64,000 nt of DNA from Microbacterium abyssi (lineage in GTDB: Bacteria > Actinomycetota > Actinomycetes > Actinomycetales > Microbacteriaceae). Shown here in pieces: positions 13,345 through 20,402 of the stretch. The DNA lies in contig NZ_CP063815.1 in assembly GCF_015277895.1 (NCBI RefSeq), positions 1 through 64,000 on the forward strand. Direction: 5' to 3'. Position 1 is the stretch's first letter, and every line of letters starts with the position of its first letter. A program made the position numbers and the translations under genes. The notes beneath the pieces were generated by a model. That model was not told the origin of the DNA, searched no databases, and was given only the letters and a program-made list of their open reading frames with translations.

Positions 13345-13418
13345 GGGGCTATAGCTCAGGCGGTTAGAGCGCTTCACTGATAATGAAGAGGTCCCAGGTT
13401 CAAGTCCTGGTAGCCCCA
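13345..13418 (+). tRNA. tRNA-Ile (GAT)
   Basis: This is a 74-base cloverleaf. The acceptor arm GGGGCTA pairs with TAGCCCC. The D-arm is AGCTCAGGCGGTTAGAGC, the anticodon loop CTGATAA carries GAT, and the T-arm is TTCAAGT. CCA is not fully encoded. TAAAGT at about 13325-13330 upstream is a likely -10 box. Confidence 0.97.
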
Positions 13419-13445
13419 CCGTTCACTCCAATTCAATACCCGTTC

Positions 13446-13518
13446 GGGGCCTTAGCTCAGTTGGTAGAGCGCCTGCTTTGCAAGCAGGATGTCAGGAGTT
13501 CGAATCTCCTAGGCTCCA
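13446..13518 (+). tRNA. tRNA-Ala (TGC)
   Basis: This is a 73-base cloverleaf. The acceptor arm GGGGCCT pairs with AGGCTCC (one G-T pair), the anticodon loop TTTGCAA carries TGC, and the T-arm is TTCGAAT. It lies 27 bases after tRNA-Ile and probably shares its transcript. The tRNA-Ile/tRNA-Ala pair near gyrA is typical of actinobacteria. Confidence 0.97.
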
Positions 13519-13631
13519 CAAACGGAAGAAGCGCTGCCCCGTAGGGGTGGCGCTTCTTCCGTTTATCAAGCTGGGTGGTTCGGGGAGGAGCCGGGGCGAA
13601 GCCCCAGCGACGGAGTCTCCTAGGCTCCACA
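13505..13631 (+). repeat. Direct repeat of the tRNA-Ala 3' end
   Basis: TCTCCTAGGCTCCACA at 13505-13520 (end of tRNA-Ala) is repeated exactly at 13616-13631. Between them lie the tRNA terminator and a small hairpin GGGGCGAAGCCCC. Duplicated tRNA 3' ends usually mark attachment sites of integrated elements, but the roughly 95 bases in between cannot encode one. Confidence 0.7.
13521..13563 (+). terminator. Terminator of the tRNA-Ile/tRNA-Ala transcript
   Basis: A 14-base-pair perfect outer stem (13521-13534 with 13550-13563) and an inner CCCC/GGGG stem close a GTA loop. It starts two bases after the tRNA-Ala discriminator base. Confidence 0.85.
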
Positions 13632-13682
13632 GATCGAACGTCACTCTGGCCCGCATAAGACGAGAGATGGCAGTATCAGAGC

Positions 13683-14279
13683 ATGTCGAGTCCTTCAACG
13701 AAGATCGCTTGGGGCGTTGCCGTGCTCGTGGTGGCGGGGCTTGTCGCGATCGCGGCGCCCGCGGTCACCGCTGTGCTCCCGGTTGGCAACGGACCCGTCG
13801 CCGCTCCGGATGCGAGCGCGCCTTCCACTGCGAAGCCGGCGACCGACTCCCCGACCGAGAACGCCGCGGCTGAAGACACCTCAACCGGCGGCGCGCCCGC
13901 CGGCTACGTCGGCATCGGTCACGGCACGAGCATCCCCGCCGGCGGCCCGGGTGACTGCAAGGCATCCGCCTATATCTGGATCGGCAGCGACAACGACGAG
14001 CCGATGCACGCCGAGATGCTCGGCGCTGACATGGTCGACATGGGACCACGCGAGTTCGCGACTGGCGGCGTCGGCCTGGACGACCAGGGACGCCCTGCTA
14101 CGTACACGGTCGCCCCAGGGGATGTGACATCCGTGATCGGCGACCGCTTCTGCATCTACAACGGGATCGCGCTCGAGACGCTGAACATGTACCCCGGAGG
14201 CGACGCGATCCAGCCCGGCGACGTGCTCACACTGAACGCGGACCTGGTCACCGACTGGGTCAGCCCGTACGGCGGGTAG
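13683..14279 (+). CDS. Membrane-anchored or secreted protein with a LysM-like C-terminus (198 aa)
   Basis: Residues 6-33 (TKIAWGVAVLVVAGLVAIAAPAVTAVLPVG) form an uncleaved or cleaved signal/anchor. A Ser/Pro/Thr-rich linker follows to about residue 70. The rest is probably extracellular and has a degenerate LysM-like stretch near residues 143-192: YTVAPGDVTSVIGDRFCI, then LNMYPGGDAIQPGDVLTLN, which matches the YxVxxGDT...IQPGDxLxL pattern. If it is a LysM it would bind peptidoglycan. Cysteines in GDCKAS and RFCIYN could form a disulfide. It starts at ATG 13683 after the repeat region and stands alone. No close family was recognised. Confidence 0.6.
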   Translation: MSSPSTKIAWGVAVLVVAGLVAIAAPAVTAVLPVGNGPVAAPDASAPSTAKPATDSPTENAAAEDTSTGGAPAGYVGIGHGTSIPAGGPGDCKASAYIWIGSDNDEPMHAEMLGADMVDMGPREFATGGVGLDDQGRPATYTVAPGDVTSVIGDRFCIYNGIALETLNMYPGGDAIQPGDVLTLNADLVTDWVSPYGG

Positions 14280-14372
14280 GAGCCCGCGGCAGAAGTCACG
14301 CACCGCCCGGCGCGCATCGGAGTTCACCGACGCTGACCTCGTCGCTCCGCGACTGAGCGATGCGAAGCGCCT

Positions 14373-14543
14373 TCACTCAGACGGATCCTCCGCGAGAACG
14401 TCGCCGTCCTCGTCGCCCTCGTCATCGTCGGGTACGACGGTGGGCGGATCGCCCTTGCCGTCCTGCGCGCCGAGGTTGTCGTGCTCCTCCGGGCCTGGCG
14501 ATGGTTCGGTGCTGATGTCGTTGCGGTCGCTGTTGAGGCTCAT
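14373..14543 (-). CDS. Small acidic hypothetical protein (56 aa)
   Basis: The product MSLNSDRNDISTEPSPGPEEH... is hydrophilic and strongly acidic at the end (DDDEGDEDGDVLAEDPSE), probably disordered and cytoplasmic. I start at ATG 14543 because AAGGGA lies six bases upstream. A longer frame from 14627 has a basic, unlikely N-terminus. It is divergent from the hydrolase gene at 14644. Function unknown. Confidence 0.5.
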   Translation of the reverse strand: MSLNSDRNDISTEPSPGPEEHDNLGAQDGKGDPPTVVPDDDEGDEDGDVLAEDPSE

Positions 14544-14643
14544 GCGCGTTCCCTTCTTCAAAGCCGCTGCGGCGGCGTCGATACCGAAGATACGACCGCG
14601 GCGATGGATGCGCGCGCCCCTTGACACGGATTAGTCTGAGCCC

Positions 14644-15162
14644 ATGGTCCAGGCAAGGTCCGGAGCCCGCACGACGCTGATGTTCCTCCATGGAGCCGGT
14701 GGTTTCGAGGAGGACGGCACCCTCGCAACGAGGCTCGCGAAGTCGATCGACGCAGAGCTGTTAATGCCGAGAATGTCCGATGAGGACATGTCCGTCGAGA
14801 GTTGGGCCGCCCCGATCCGCCACGAACTCGCCGACTTGGGTCATGATGATCTCGTCGTCGCGCATTCGTTCGGCGCGTCGATTCTCGTCAAGGTGCTCGC
14901 GGAACGCGTCTGGCAAGTACGACGAGCGCACCTGCTCGCGATGCCGAACTGGGGCCAGGACGGCTGGGAGGTCGAGGAGTACGACTTCGACGGCCCCGAA
15001 CCGCCGCAGTCGCTCACCCTGCATCACTGCCGCGATGACGCCGTGGTCCCCTTCGCGCACCTCGCCCTCAACGCGCGGACACTGCCCGGCGCGAGAGTCG
15101 AGGCGCACTCCACCGGCGGCCACCAGTTCGAGGACGAAGTGCCGGATCTGCTCGGCTCGTAG
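14644..15162 (+). CDS. Small alpha/beta-hydrolase (172 aa)
   Basis: This is a compact alpha/beta-hydrolase of the RBBP9/YdeN style. It has an N-terminal oxyanion loop FLHGAGG (about residues 14-20), nucleophile elbow VAHSFGAS with Ser near residue 78, an Asp in HHCRDDAVVPFAH, and a C-terminal His in STGGHQFED. Together these make a complete Ser-Asp-His triad. The substrate is unknown. TAGTCT at 14632-14637 lies exactly six bases before the ATG, suggesting a leaderless mRNA. It converges with the DAHP synthase gene, with a 20-base gap and no terminator seen. Confidence 0.8.
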   Translation: MVQARSGARTTLMFLHGAGGFEEDGTLATRLAKSIDAELLMPRMSDEDMSVESWAAPIRHELADLGHDDLVVAHSFGASILVKVLAERVWQVRRAHLLAMPNWGQDGWEVEEYDFDGPEPPQSLTLHHCRDDAVVPFAHLALNARTLPGARVEAHSTGGHQFEDEVPDLLGS

Positions 15163-15182
15163 CCCACGCGTACCCCGTCGGA

Positions 15183-16262
15183 TCAGCCGCGCCGCCGCCG
15201 CACGCCTTCGGCCAGCGCAGCGAGCGCATCAGTCGTGGCATCCCAGCCCATGCAGGCGTCGGTGACGCTCTGCCCGTAGGTCAGTCGCGTCCGCCCGGCC
15301 GACACATCGAGCTTCTGCGCACCGGCCACGAGGTTGCTCTCCAGCATGACCCCGGCGATCGGGGCGCCGTCCGCCGCGAGCTGCGCACCGAGTTCGCGGG
15401 CGACCGCGGCCTGGCGGATGTGGTCCTTGCCGCTGTTGGCGTGGCTCGCGTCGACGATCACGCGCGGGGTGAGCATCGCGGCATCCAGACGGGCGGCCGC
15501 CTCGGCCACGTGGGCGGCGTCGTAGTTCGGGCCGTCTGCTCCCCCACGCAGGATCACCGAGGTGTCGGGGTTGCCCGTCGTCGCGACGAGACTCGCGCGC
15601 CCGTCGGCACCGATCCCCAGGAACGCCTGCGGAGCGGATGCCGCGGCCGCAGCATCCAGCGCCACCTGAAGCCCGCCGTCCGTGCCGTTCTTGAAGCCGA
15701 TCGGCATCGACAGGCCCGACGCCAGCTGCCGGTGGATCTGGCTCTCCGTGGTCCGCGCACCGATCGCACCCCATGTGATGAGGTCGGCGGTGTACTGCGG
15801 GCTGATCGGCTCGAGGAACTCCGTGGCACACGGCATCCCGAGCGCCGTCACGTCGCGCAGGAAGCCGCGCGCCATCCGCAGGCCCGCTTCGATGTCGTGG
15901 CTGCCGTCGAGGTGCGGGTCGTTGATCAGGCCCTTCCAGCCGACGGTCGTGCGGGGCTTCTCGAAGTACGTGCGCATCACGATCAGCAGGTCGTCGCGGT
16001 GCTCCTCGGCAGCACGCACCAGACGGCCGGCGTACTCGAGCCCAGCGGCGGTGTCATGGATCGAGCAGGGGCCCGCGACGACGAGCAGACGGTCGTCCTC
16101 CCCCGCCATGATCGCTCGCACCTCGTCGCGCGTGCGGGAAACGAGGGCGGCCCGCTCGTCGCCGATGGGCAACTCATCGGCGATGTCGCCCGGCGCGGGG
16201 AGCGTCGTGAATCTCGCGACGTGCAGATCGGCGGTGGTCTCTGTGGCGTGAATGGTGCTCAT
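15183..16262 (-). CDS. aroG: 3-deoxy-7-phosphoheptulonate (DAHP) synthase, class I (359 aa)
   Basis: This enzyme condenses phosphoenolpyruvate and erythrose 4-phosphate, the first step of the shikimate pathway. Class I motifs are present: GPCSIHDTAAGLEYA, MRTYFEKPRTTVGWKGLINDPHLDGS, PCATEFLEPISPQY, WGAIGARTTESQIHR, GFKNGTDG and VDASHANSGK. Length fits the E. coli AroF/G/H type. I start at ATG 16262 (MSTIHATETT). Upstream in the same transcript lie a Trp/Tyr/Phe leader peptide and a terminator-like hairpin, so expression is probably attenuated by aromatic amino-acid supply. The gene symbol stands for the family; which feedback inhibitor it senses is not evident. Confidence 0.95.
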   Translation of the reverse strand: MSTIHATETTADLHVARFTTLPAPGDIADELPIGDERAALVSRTRDEVRAIMAGEDDRLLVVAGPCSIHDTAAGLEYAGRLVRAAEEHRDDLLIVMRTYFEKPRTTVGWKGLINDPHLDGSHDIEAGLRMARGFLRDVTALGMPCATEFLEPISPQYTADLITWGAIGARTTESQIHRQLASGLSMPIGFKNGTDGGLQVALDAAAAASAPQAFLGIGADGRASLVATTGNPDTSVILRGGADGPNYDAAHVAEAAARLDAAMLTPRVIVDASHANSGKDHIRQAAVARELGAQLAADGAPIAGVMLESNLVAGAQKLDVSAGRTRLTYGQSVTDACMGWDATTDALAALAEGVRRRRG

Positions 16263-16305
16263 GGGTCCTGTCCTGTGTGAAGGCGGACCCGGGATGCAGA
16301 GCCCG

Positions 16306-16398
16306 CCGAAACGGCGAAAGCCAGAGCGAATGCTCTGGCTTGTCGGCTCTGAAGGGTTGGTGCGCGCTACATCTGCGCCGGCCCCTCCAGAGCCGACT
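16306..16398 (-). promoter_or_regulatory. Predicted attenuator ahead of DAHP synthase
   Basis: On the minus-strand transcript four segments compete. Segment 1 is GTCGGCTCTGG inside the leader peptide (16387-16397), segment 2 CAGAGCCGAC (16342-16351), segment 3 CCAGAGC (16332-16338) and segment 4 GCTCTGG (16321-16327). Pairing 1:2 (10 bp) leaves 3:4 free to form a 7-bp terminator-like hairpin with an ATTC loop, followed by CTTTCGCCGTTTC. Segments 1:3 and 2:4 are also complementary. Segment 1 directly follows the Trp-Tyr-Ala-Tyr-Phe codons, where a stalled ribosome would cover it. Confidence 0.65.
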
Positions 16399-16426
16399 CG
16401 AAATACGCATACCAACGGGTTGTCAT
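16367..16426 (-). CDS. Aromatic leader peptide of DAHP synthase (19 aa)
   Basis: The peptide reads MTTRWYAYFESALEGPAQM and has Trp, Tyr, Tyr and Phe within five codons (residues 5-9). AAGG lies about eight bases before the ATG. Its TAG stop is 104 bases upstream of the DAHP synthase start, and the predicted attenuator overlaps it. An analogous leader for an aromatic-pathway DAHP synthase (aroR) has been reported in Corynebacterium glutamicum, as I recall. Length and position fit ribosome-mediated attenuation. The reading frame is certain; function is inferred from codon content and the overlapping hairpins. Confidence 0.7.
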   Translation of the reverse strand: MTTRWYAYFESALEGPAQM

Positions 16427-16446
16427 GCGAATGACCTTACCCCATA

Positions 16447-16890
16447 TCAGCTCGCCGCCTGCCGCACCCGCTCCGCCAGGAACGTCAGGTCTGCCTCGCT
16501 CAGCGCGGTGACGGCGTAGGCCGTAGGCCACACGTTGCCGTCATCGAGGTTCGCGGGGGCCTCGAACTCGAAGGTCGCGTAGCGCACCTTGAACTTGGAC
16601 TTCGGTTTGAAGAAGCACACCACCTTGCCGGCATCGTTCGCCCACGCCGGCATCCCGTAGTACGTGCGCGGCATGAGATGCGGAGCGTTCTCGGAGACCA
16701 TGGCGGCGATCTTCTCGCCCAGCATCCGATCGTCTTCGGGCATCTCCTTGATCTTCGCCGCGATCTCGGCGGCGCCCTCGGAGCGCACCTCCTCCGGACT
16801 CTTCTTCGCCCGGGACTTCGTGGTCTTGCTCTCCGCCAGCTTCGCCTTCATGGCGTCGCGCTCTTCGGCGGTGAAGTTCTTCTCGCTCAT
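16447..16890 (-). CDS. DUF1801 / YdhG-like protein (147 aa)
   Basis: A charged N-terminal segment (FTAEERDAMKAKLAESKTTKSRAKKSPEEVRSEGAAE, residues 5-42) precedes a DUF1801 (YdhG) fold: EKIAAMVSENAPHLMPRTYYGMPAWANDAGKVVCFFKPKSKFKVRYATFEF, about residues 60-110. The GMPAW motif is characteristic. The biochemical role is unknown. I start at ATG 16890 with GGAGA upstream; the open frame reaching 17067 overlaps the divergent aminotransferase gene. It is transcribed toward the DAHP leader, whose start lies 20 bases beyond its stop. Confidence 0.8.
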   Translation of the reverse strand: MSEKNFTAEERDAMKAKLAESKTTKSRAKKSPEEVRSEGAAEIAAKIKEMPEDDRMLGEKIAAMVSENAPHLMPRTYYGMPAWANDAGKVVCFFKPKSKFKVRYATFEFEAPANLDDGNVWPTAYAVTALSEADLTFLAERVRQAAS

Positions 16891-16987
16891 GGACTCTCCT
16901 TCGTCGTGATCACAGATTACGAAGGTCTCGATGCCGCGTGCTTCTCGATTTCTGATCGATCCGACGCCGTATGGGATGCTGGGCCCC

Positions 16988-18121
16988 ATGACCGCACTCC
17001 CGCATGACGACGTCGACCCCGATGGTCTGCTCGAGTACTCCGTGGTGTTCACGGACCGCTCGCTCAATCACATGTCCGCCCGCTTCGTCGGTGCGATGCA
17101 GCAGATCCTCGGCATCCTGGAGGAGGCGTACGGTGCGCACACCTCGGCGATCGTCCCCGGCGGCGGCACCTACGCGATGGAGGCCGTCGCCCGTCAGCTG
17201 GCGACGGGCCGGCGCACCCTCGTCGTGCGCAACGGACTGTTCTCGTTCCGCTGGTCGCAGATCCTGGATGCCGGCGGCATCAGCGATGACGTCACGGTGC
17301 TCACCGCGCGACCCGACAGCGACGACCTGCAGGCGGCCTGGTCTCCTGCGCCGATCGACGACGTCGTCGCGGCGATCCGCACCCGTCGACCGGAGGTCGT
17401 GTTCGCCCCGCACGTCGAGACTGCTTCGGGGATGATCCTCCCCGATGACTACGTCCGTGCGCTCGCGGATGCCGCGCACGAGGTCGGCGGCCTGCTCGTC
17501 CTCGACTGCATCGCCTCCGGCGCCATGTGGGTCGACATGGACGACCTCGGGGTCGACGTGCTGCTCAGCGCACCGCAGAAGGGCTGGAGCGGTACGCCGG
17601 CGGCCGGCTACGTGATGCTCAGCGAAGCAGGGCGGGATGCCGTCACCACTCGCCCATCGACGAGCTTCGCCATCGACCTCTCCAAGTGGCTCACGATCGC
17701 CGACGAGTACCGTGCCGGACGCCCGGCCTACCACGCGACGATGCCGACCGATGCTCTGGTCCGCAACCTCGCAGCCATGATCGAGACACGCGACCGCGGG
17801 TTCGACCGGCTTCGTGCGGCGCAGATCGAGCTGGGCTCGCGCGTGCGCGCGCTGCTGGCGGCGCGCGAACTGGCTTCGGTCGCCGACGCAGGCTTCGCGG
17901 CACCGGGAGTCGTCGTCGTGCACACCGACGATCCTGCCCTGAAGTCGGGTGCGGCGTTCAAGGAGCAGGGACTGCAGATCGCCGCCGGGGTGCCGCTGCA
18001 CTGCGACGAACCGGCCGGGTTCTCGACGTTTCGCATCGGACTCTTCGGATTGGACAAGCTCGCCGACGTCGACGGGACCGTCGCACGGCTGGAAGCAGCG
18101 CTCGACGCGCTGGGTTCCTGA
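16988..18121 (+). CDS. Class V aminotransferase, alanine-glyoxylate/serine-pyruvate type (377 aa)
   Basis: This PLP enzyme transfers an amino group from alanine or serine to glyoxylate or pyruvate; the exact substrates are not determined by sequence alone. The PLP-binding lysine is K198 in SAPQKGWSGTP, preceded by DCIASGAMWVDMDDLGVDVLL. Other motifs are PGGGTYAMEAVARQL near residue 58 and the C-terminal FSTFRIGLFG. I start at ATG 16988; an ATG at 16931 would add 19 unlike residues. It is divergent from the DUF1801 gene. The NUDIX gene follows on the same strand after 62 bases, with its own promoter-like box. Confidence 0.88.
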   Translation: MTALPHDDVDPDGLLEYSVVFTDRSLNHMSARFVGAMQQILGILEEAYGAHTSAIVPGGGTYAMEAVARQLATGRRTLVVRNGLFSFRWSQILDAGGISDDVTVLTARPDSDDLQAAWSPAPIDDVVAAIRTRRPEVVFAPHVETASGMILPDDYVRALADAAHEVGGLLVLDCIASGAMWVDMDDLGVDVLLSAPQKGWSGTPAAGYVMLSEAGRDAVTTRPSTSFAIDLSKWLTIADEYRAGRPAYHATMPTDALVRNLAAMIETRDRGFDRLRAAQIELGSRVRALLAARELASVADAGFAAPGVVVVHTDDPALKSGAAFKEQGLQIAAGVPLHCDEPAGFSTFRIGLFGLDKLADVDGTVARLEAALDALGS

Positions 18122-18183
18122 GCTGCGCGGGCGCTGACGTCACGGCGTCATCCGCGCGAATCGCGCCGCACTATGGTTGACCC

Positions 18184-18606
18184 ATGGATCTGCGCGTCGC
18201 GGCGTACGCCGTCATCACCGACGATGACGGCAGGGTGCTGCTGGCGCGCTGGACCGAGGGCCGCAGAGCCGCCTGGACGATGCCCGGCGGCGGCCTCGAG
18301 GCCGGTGAGGATCCGGAGGATGCAGCGCGCCGAGAAGTCCGCGAGGAGACCGGCTACGCGGTGCGGGTCCAGGACCTGCTCGGCATCCATTCGCGGGTGA
18401 TCCCCGCGGGTCGGCGCACGCACAAGGCGGATGCTCCGCTGCACACCCTGCGCATCGTCTACGCCGCTGAGATCACCGGCGGCACGCTGCAGTTCGAGAA
18501 AGACGGCTCCACCGACATGGCCGGGTGGTTCACGGTCGACGAGGTGGCGAAGCTGCAGCGGGTCAAGCTCGTCGACATCGCGTTGCGCATGGCCGAGATC
18601 ATCTGA
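18184..18606 (+). CDS. NUDIX hydrolase (140 aa)
   Basis: NUDIX enzymes hydrolyse nucleoside diphosphates linked to another moiety; the substrate here is unknown. The complete Nudix box is visible at about residues 38-61: GGGLEAGEDPEDAARREVREETGY, matching Gx5Ex7REUxEExGU. The preceding AAYAVITDDDGRVLLARWTEGRRAAWTMPGG is typical. TATGGT at 18172-18177 lies exactly six bases before the ATG, suggesting leaderless transcription. It converges with the YbaK gene, with a repeat-bearing gap between them. Confidence 0.9.
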   Translation: MDLRVAAYAVITDDDGRVLLARWTEGRRAAWTMPGGGLEAGEDPEDAARREVREETGYAVRVQDLLGIHSRVIPAGRRTHKADAPLHTLRIVYAAEITGGTLQFEKDGSTDMAGWFTVDEVAKLQRVKLVDIALRMAEII

Positions 18607-18628
18607 CGCTGGCTTCGGCTGGGGCCGC

Positions 18629-18645
18629 TTCGCTCAACGACCCGC
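18629..18645 (+). repeat. Copy of the dispersed TTCGCTCAACGACCCGC repeat
   Basis: An exact 17-base match to 3210-3226; the last 16 bases also match the reverse complement of 32403-32418. It fills the gap between convergent NUDIX and YbaK genes. Its final base falls on the end of the YbaK stop codon. Confidence 0.7.
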
Positions 18646-19166
18646 TAGCGCTCGGTCTCCGGCACTGAGATGTCGGCCACCGTCGCACCGTAGGCGCCGA
18701 TCAGATCGTCGGCGTTCACGAAAAGACTGTAGCCGTGGCTTCCCGCGCCCATCGCGATGCGCTGTCCGAGGATCGTCTCGTCGGCATAGACCGGCCAGTC
18801 GGTCGTGCTGCCGATGGGCACGATCGTGCCGCGTTCGTAGCCCGTGGCCGCGAGGGCGAGGTCGGGCTCGGGTAGGCGCAGCTTGTTGACGCCGACCAGC
18901 GCCCGCAGCTTGGGCCATGAGATGGACCGGCCGCCGGGCACGAGCGCGAACAGGAACGTGTCGTCCGAACGCTTGACGACGAGGGTCTTCACGATGCCGG
19001 ATGCCGGGATGCCCAGGAGCTCCGCGGCCTCGTGGAGGCTGCGGGCGTTCGGCCGCTCGCGGATCTCGATGTCGAGACCACGGGCCGCCGCGGCATCCCG
19101 AACGCGCGAATGCTGCTCCGACCCTTCGACGGGCTCAGGGAGCGGAGCAGCAGGCGATGATGTCAC
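18645..19166 (-). CDS. YbaK/aminoacyl-tRNA deacylase domain protein (173 aa)
   Basis: YbaK/ProX-type proteins hydrolyse mischarged aminoacyl-tRNAs; the specificity here is inferred only at family level. Motifs: AAELLGIPASGIVKTLVVKRSDDTFLFALVPGGRSISWPKLRALVG (the conserved K of VKTLVV is present) and GYERGTIVPIGSTTDWPVYADETIL. The start is GTG 19166, overlapping the upstream stop by four bases (GTGA). The first residues, VTSSPAAPLPEPVEGSEQHSRVR, are unusual: LPEPVEG is encoded by a CCCTTCGACGGGCTCAGGG-type repeat at 19122-19141, so the N-terminus appears to be built from an inserted repeat. Confidence 0.82.
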   Translation of the reverse strand: MTSSPAAPLPEPVEGSEQHSRVRDAAAARGLDIEIRERPNARSLHEAAELLGIPASGIVKTLVVKRSDDTFLFALVPGGRSISWPKLRALVGVNKLRLPEPDLALAATGYERGTIVPIGSTTDWPVYADETILGQRIAMGAGSHGYSLFVNADDLIGAYGATVADISVPETER

Positions 19167-19660
19167 GCGTCGGGCGCGGAGAGCGGGTCGTCGGCGACCC
19201 AGAGCTCGTCGTCCGTGCGCAGTGCCTGCCATGCGGCGTACAGCACGCCGGCAGCTGCGGCAGCGCCGAGGATGATCGCGACGATCGAGCCGAGACCCGG
19301 TCCCTGCTTCTTCTTCACGATGCGTCCGTGGGAGATCGTCAGACCCTGGCGCTTGGCGTTGGCGACATCCCATGCCGTGAGTGCGCTGCCGACGACGCCG
19401 CCGACGATCGGGACGAGCTTGTCGTCCACGACGTGGCGGCCGAGCTTCACGCCGCGGTCGACCGTCGGGGCGACACGACGGTGATACGTGTCCTGCACGA
19501 CAGGCAGAACCTGCTCGCGACCGACATTGCCGAGCTGGCGTCCGGCCTCACGAGCGATGTCGGCCGCGTGCCCGACCAGCTCCTGCTGGGACTCCCAGAG
19601 ATCGGTGGCGTCGTGCTGCAGACGGCGCAGCTCCTTCTTCCGCTTGCGGGTCAGGCTCAC
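19163..19660 (-). CDS. Hypothetical protein with one C-terminal membrane segment (165 aa)
   Basis: A basic, helical N-terminus (VSLTRKRKKELRRLQHDATDLWESQQELVGHAADIAREAGRQLG) is followed by a Val/Gly-rich middle, then a transmembrane segment near residues 124-146 (LGSIVAIILGAAAAAGVLYAAWQAL) and an acidic tail (DDELWVADDPLSAPDA). GTG 19660 has AGGAG seven bases upstream, so I prefer it over the longer frame from 19729. It is translationally coupled to YbaK by a GTGA overlap. Homologues are common in Microbacteriaceae but I know of no assigned function. Confidence 0.65.
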   Translation of the reverse strand: MSLTRKRKKELRRLQHDATDLWESQQELVGHAADIAREAGRQLGNVGREQVLPVVQDTYHRRVAPTVDRGVKLGRHVVDDKLVPIVGGVVGSALTAWDVANAKRQGLTISHGRIVKKKQGPGLGSIVAIILGAAAAAGVLYAAWQALRTDDELWVADDPLSAPDA

Positions 19661-19822
19661 GATTGTTCTCCTGTCGACATTGGAGTACGGGGTGTCCCCA
19701 TCTTGCCAGACGAGTCTGAATAGCGGCACTGATTACGCAGACCCTTGTCATCCGAGGTCGTGCGCGCTATCGTCCCGACGCGCTTCCGGCCCGCTCCCGA
19801 CAAGCTCTGCGAGAATGGTCGT

Positions 19823-20380
19823 ATGCCTCAGCACTCACACGTCGCAACACTGCACACCAACCACGGCGACATCGTCATCAACCTGTTCGGCGACCACGCC
19901 CCCAAAACGGTCAAGAACTTCGTCGGTCTCTCCGACGGCTCGCAGGACTGGACCGACCCGGCCACCGGAAAGCCCGGCGAGGGCGCCCTGTACAAGGACG
20001 TCATCTTCCACCGCATCATCCCGAACTTCATGATCCAGGGCGGCGATCCGCTCGGTCAGGGCGTCGGCGGACCCGGCTACAACTTCAACGACGAGATCCA
20101 CCCCGAGCTGAACTTCAACGAGCCCTACATCCTCGCGATGGCCAACGCCGGTCTGCGCCGCAACGCCATCACCGGCGAGCTCGAAGGAACCAACGGCTCG
20201 CAGTTCTTCATCACGACCGACCCGACGCCGTGGCTGATGGGCAAGCACACGATCTTCGGCGAGGTCGCTGATGACGCCTCCAAGAAGGTCGTCGACGCCA
20301 TCGCCGCCGTGCAGACCGGCGCTGGTGACCGTCCCGTTCAGGATGTCGTCCTGCAGTCGGTCGACATCAGCGCGGTCTGA
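19823..20380 (+). CDS. ppiA: Cyclophilin-type peptidyl-prolyl isomerase (185 aa)
   Basis: It catalyses cis-trans isomerisation of prolyl bonds. Cyclophilin motifs: VATLHTNHGDIVINLFGDHAPKTVKNFVGL, FHRIIPNFMIQGGDPLGQGVGGPGY (catalytic Arg in FHRII), EPYILAMANAG, GSQFFITTDPTPWLMGKHTIFGEV. There is no signal peptide, so it is cytoplasmic. I start at ATG 19823 (MPQHSHVATL). A promoter is plausible at TTGTCA (19745-19750), 18 bases, then TATCGT (19769-19774). A rhomboid protease follows after 22 bases, as near oriC in many actinobacteria. Confidence 0.95.
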   Translation: MPQHSHVATLHTNHGDIVINLFGDHAPKTVKNFVGLSDGSQDWTDPATGKPGEGALYKDVIFHRIIPNFMIQGGDPLGQGVGGPGYNFNDEIHPELNFNEPYILAMANAGLRRNAITGELEGTNGSQFFITTDPTPWLMGKHTIFGEVADDASKKVVDAIAAVQTGAGDRPVQDVVLQSVDISAV

Positions 20381-20402
20381 CCCGCAGCCCTGGCCGATCC
20401 GG

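Noticed and set aside
13505..13631. Integrated mobile element at tRNA-Ala
   Set aside because: The duplicated tRNA end is real, but only about 95 bases lie between the copies and they contain a terminator, so no element is present now.
14373..14627. 84-residue version of the small acidic protein
   Set aside because: The extra basic N-terminus has no ribosome-binding site; ATG 14543 has AAGGGA at a good distance.
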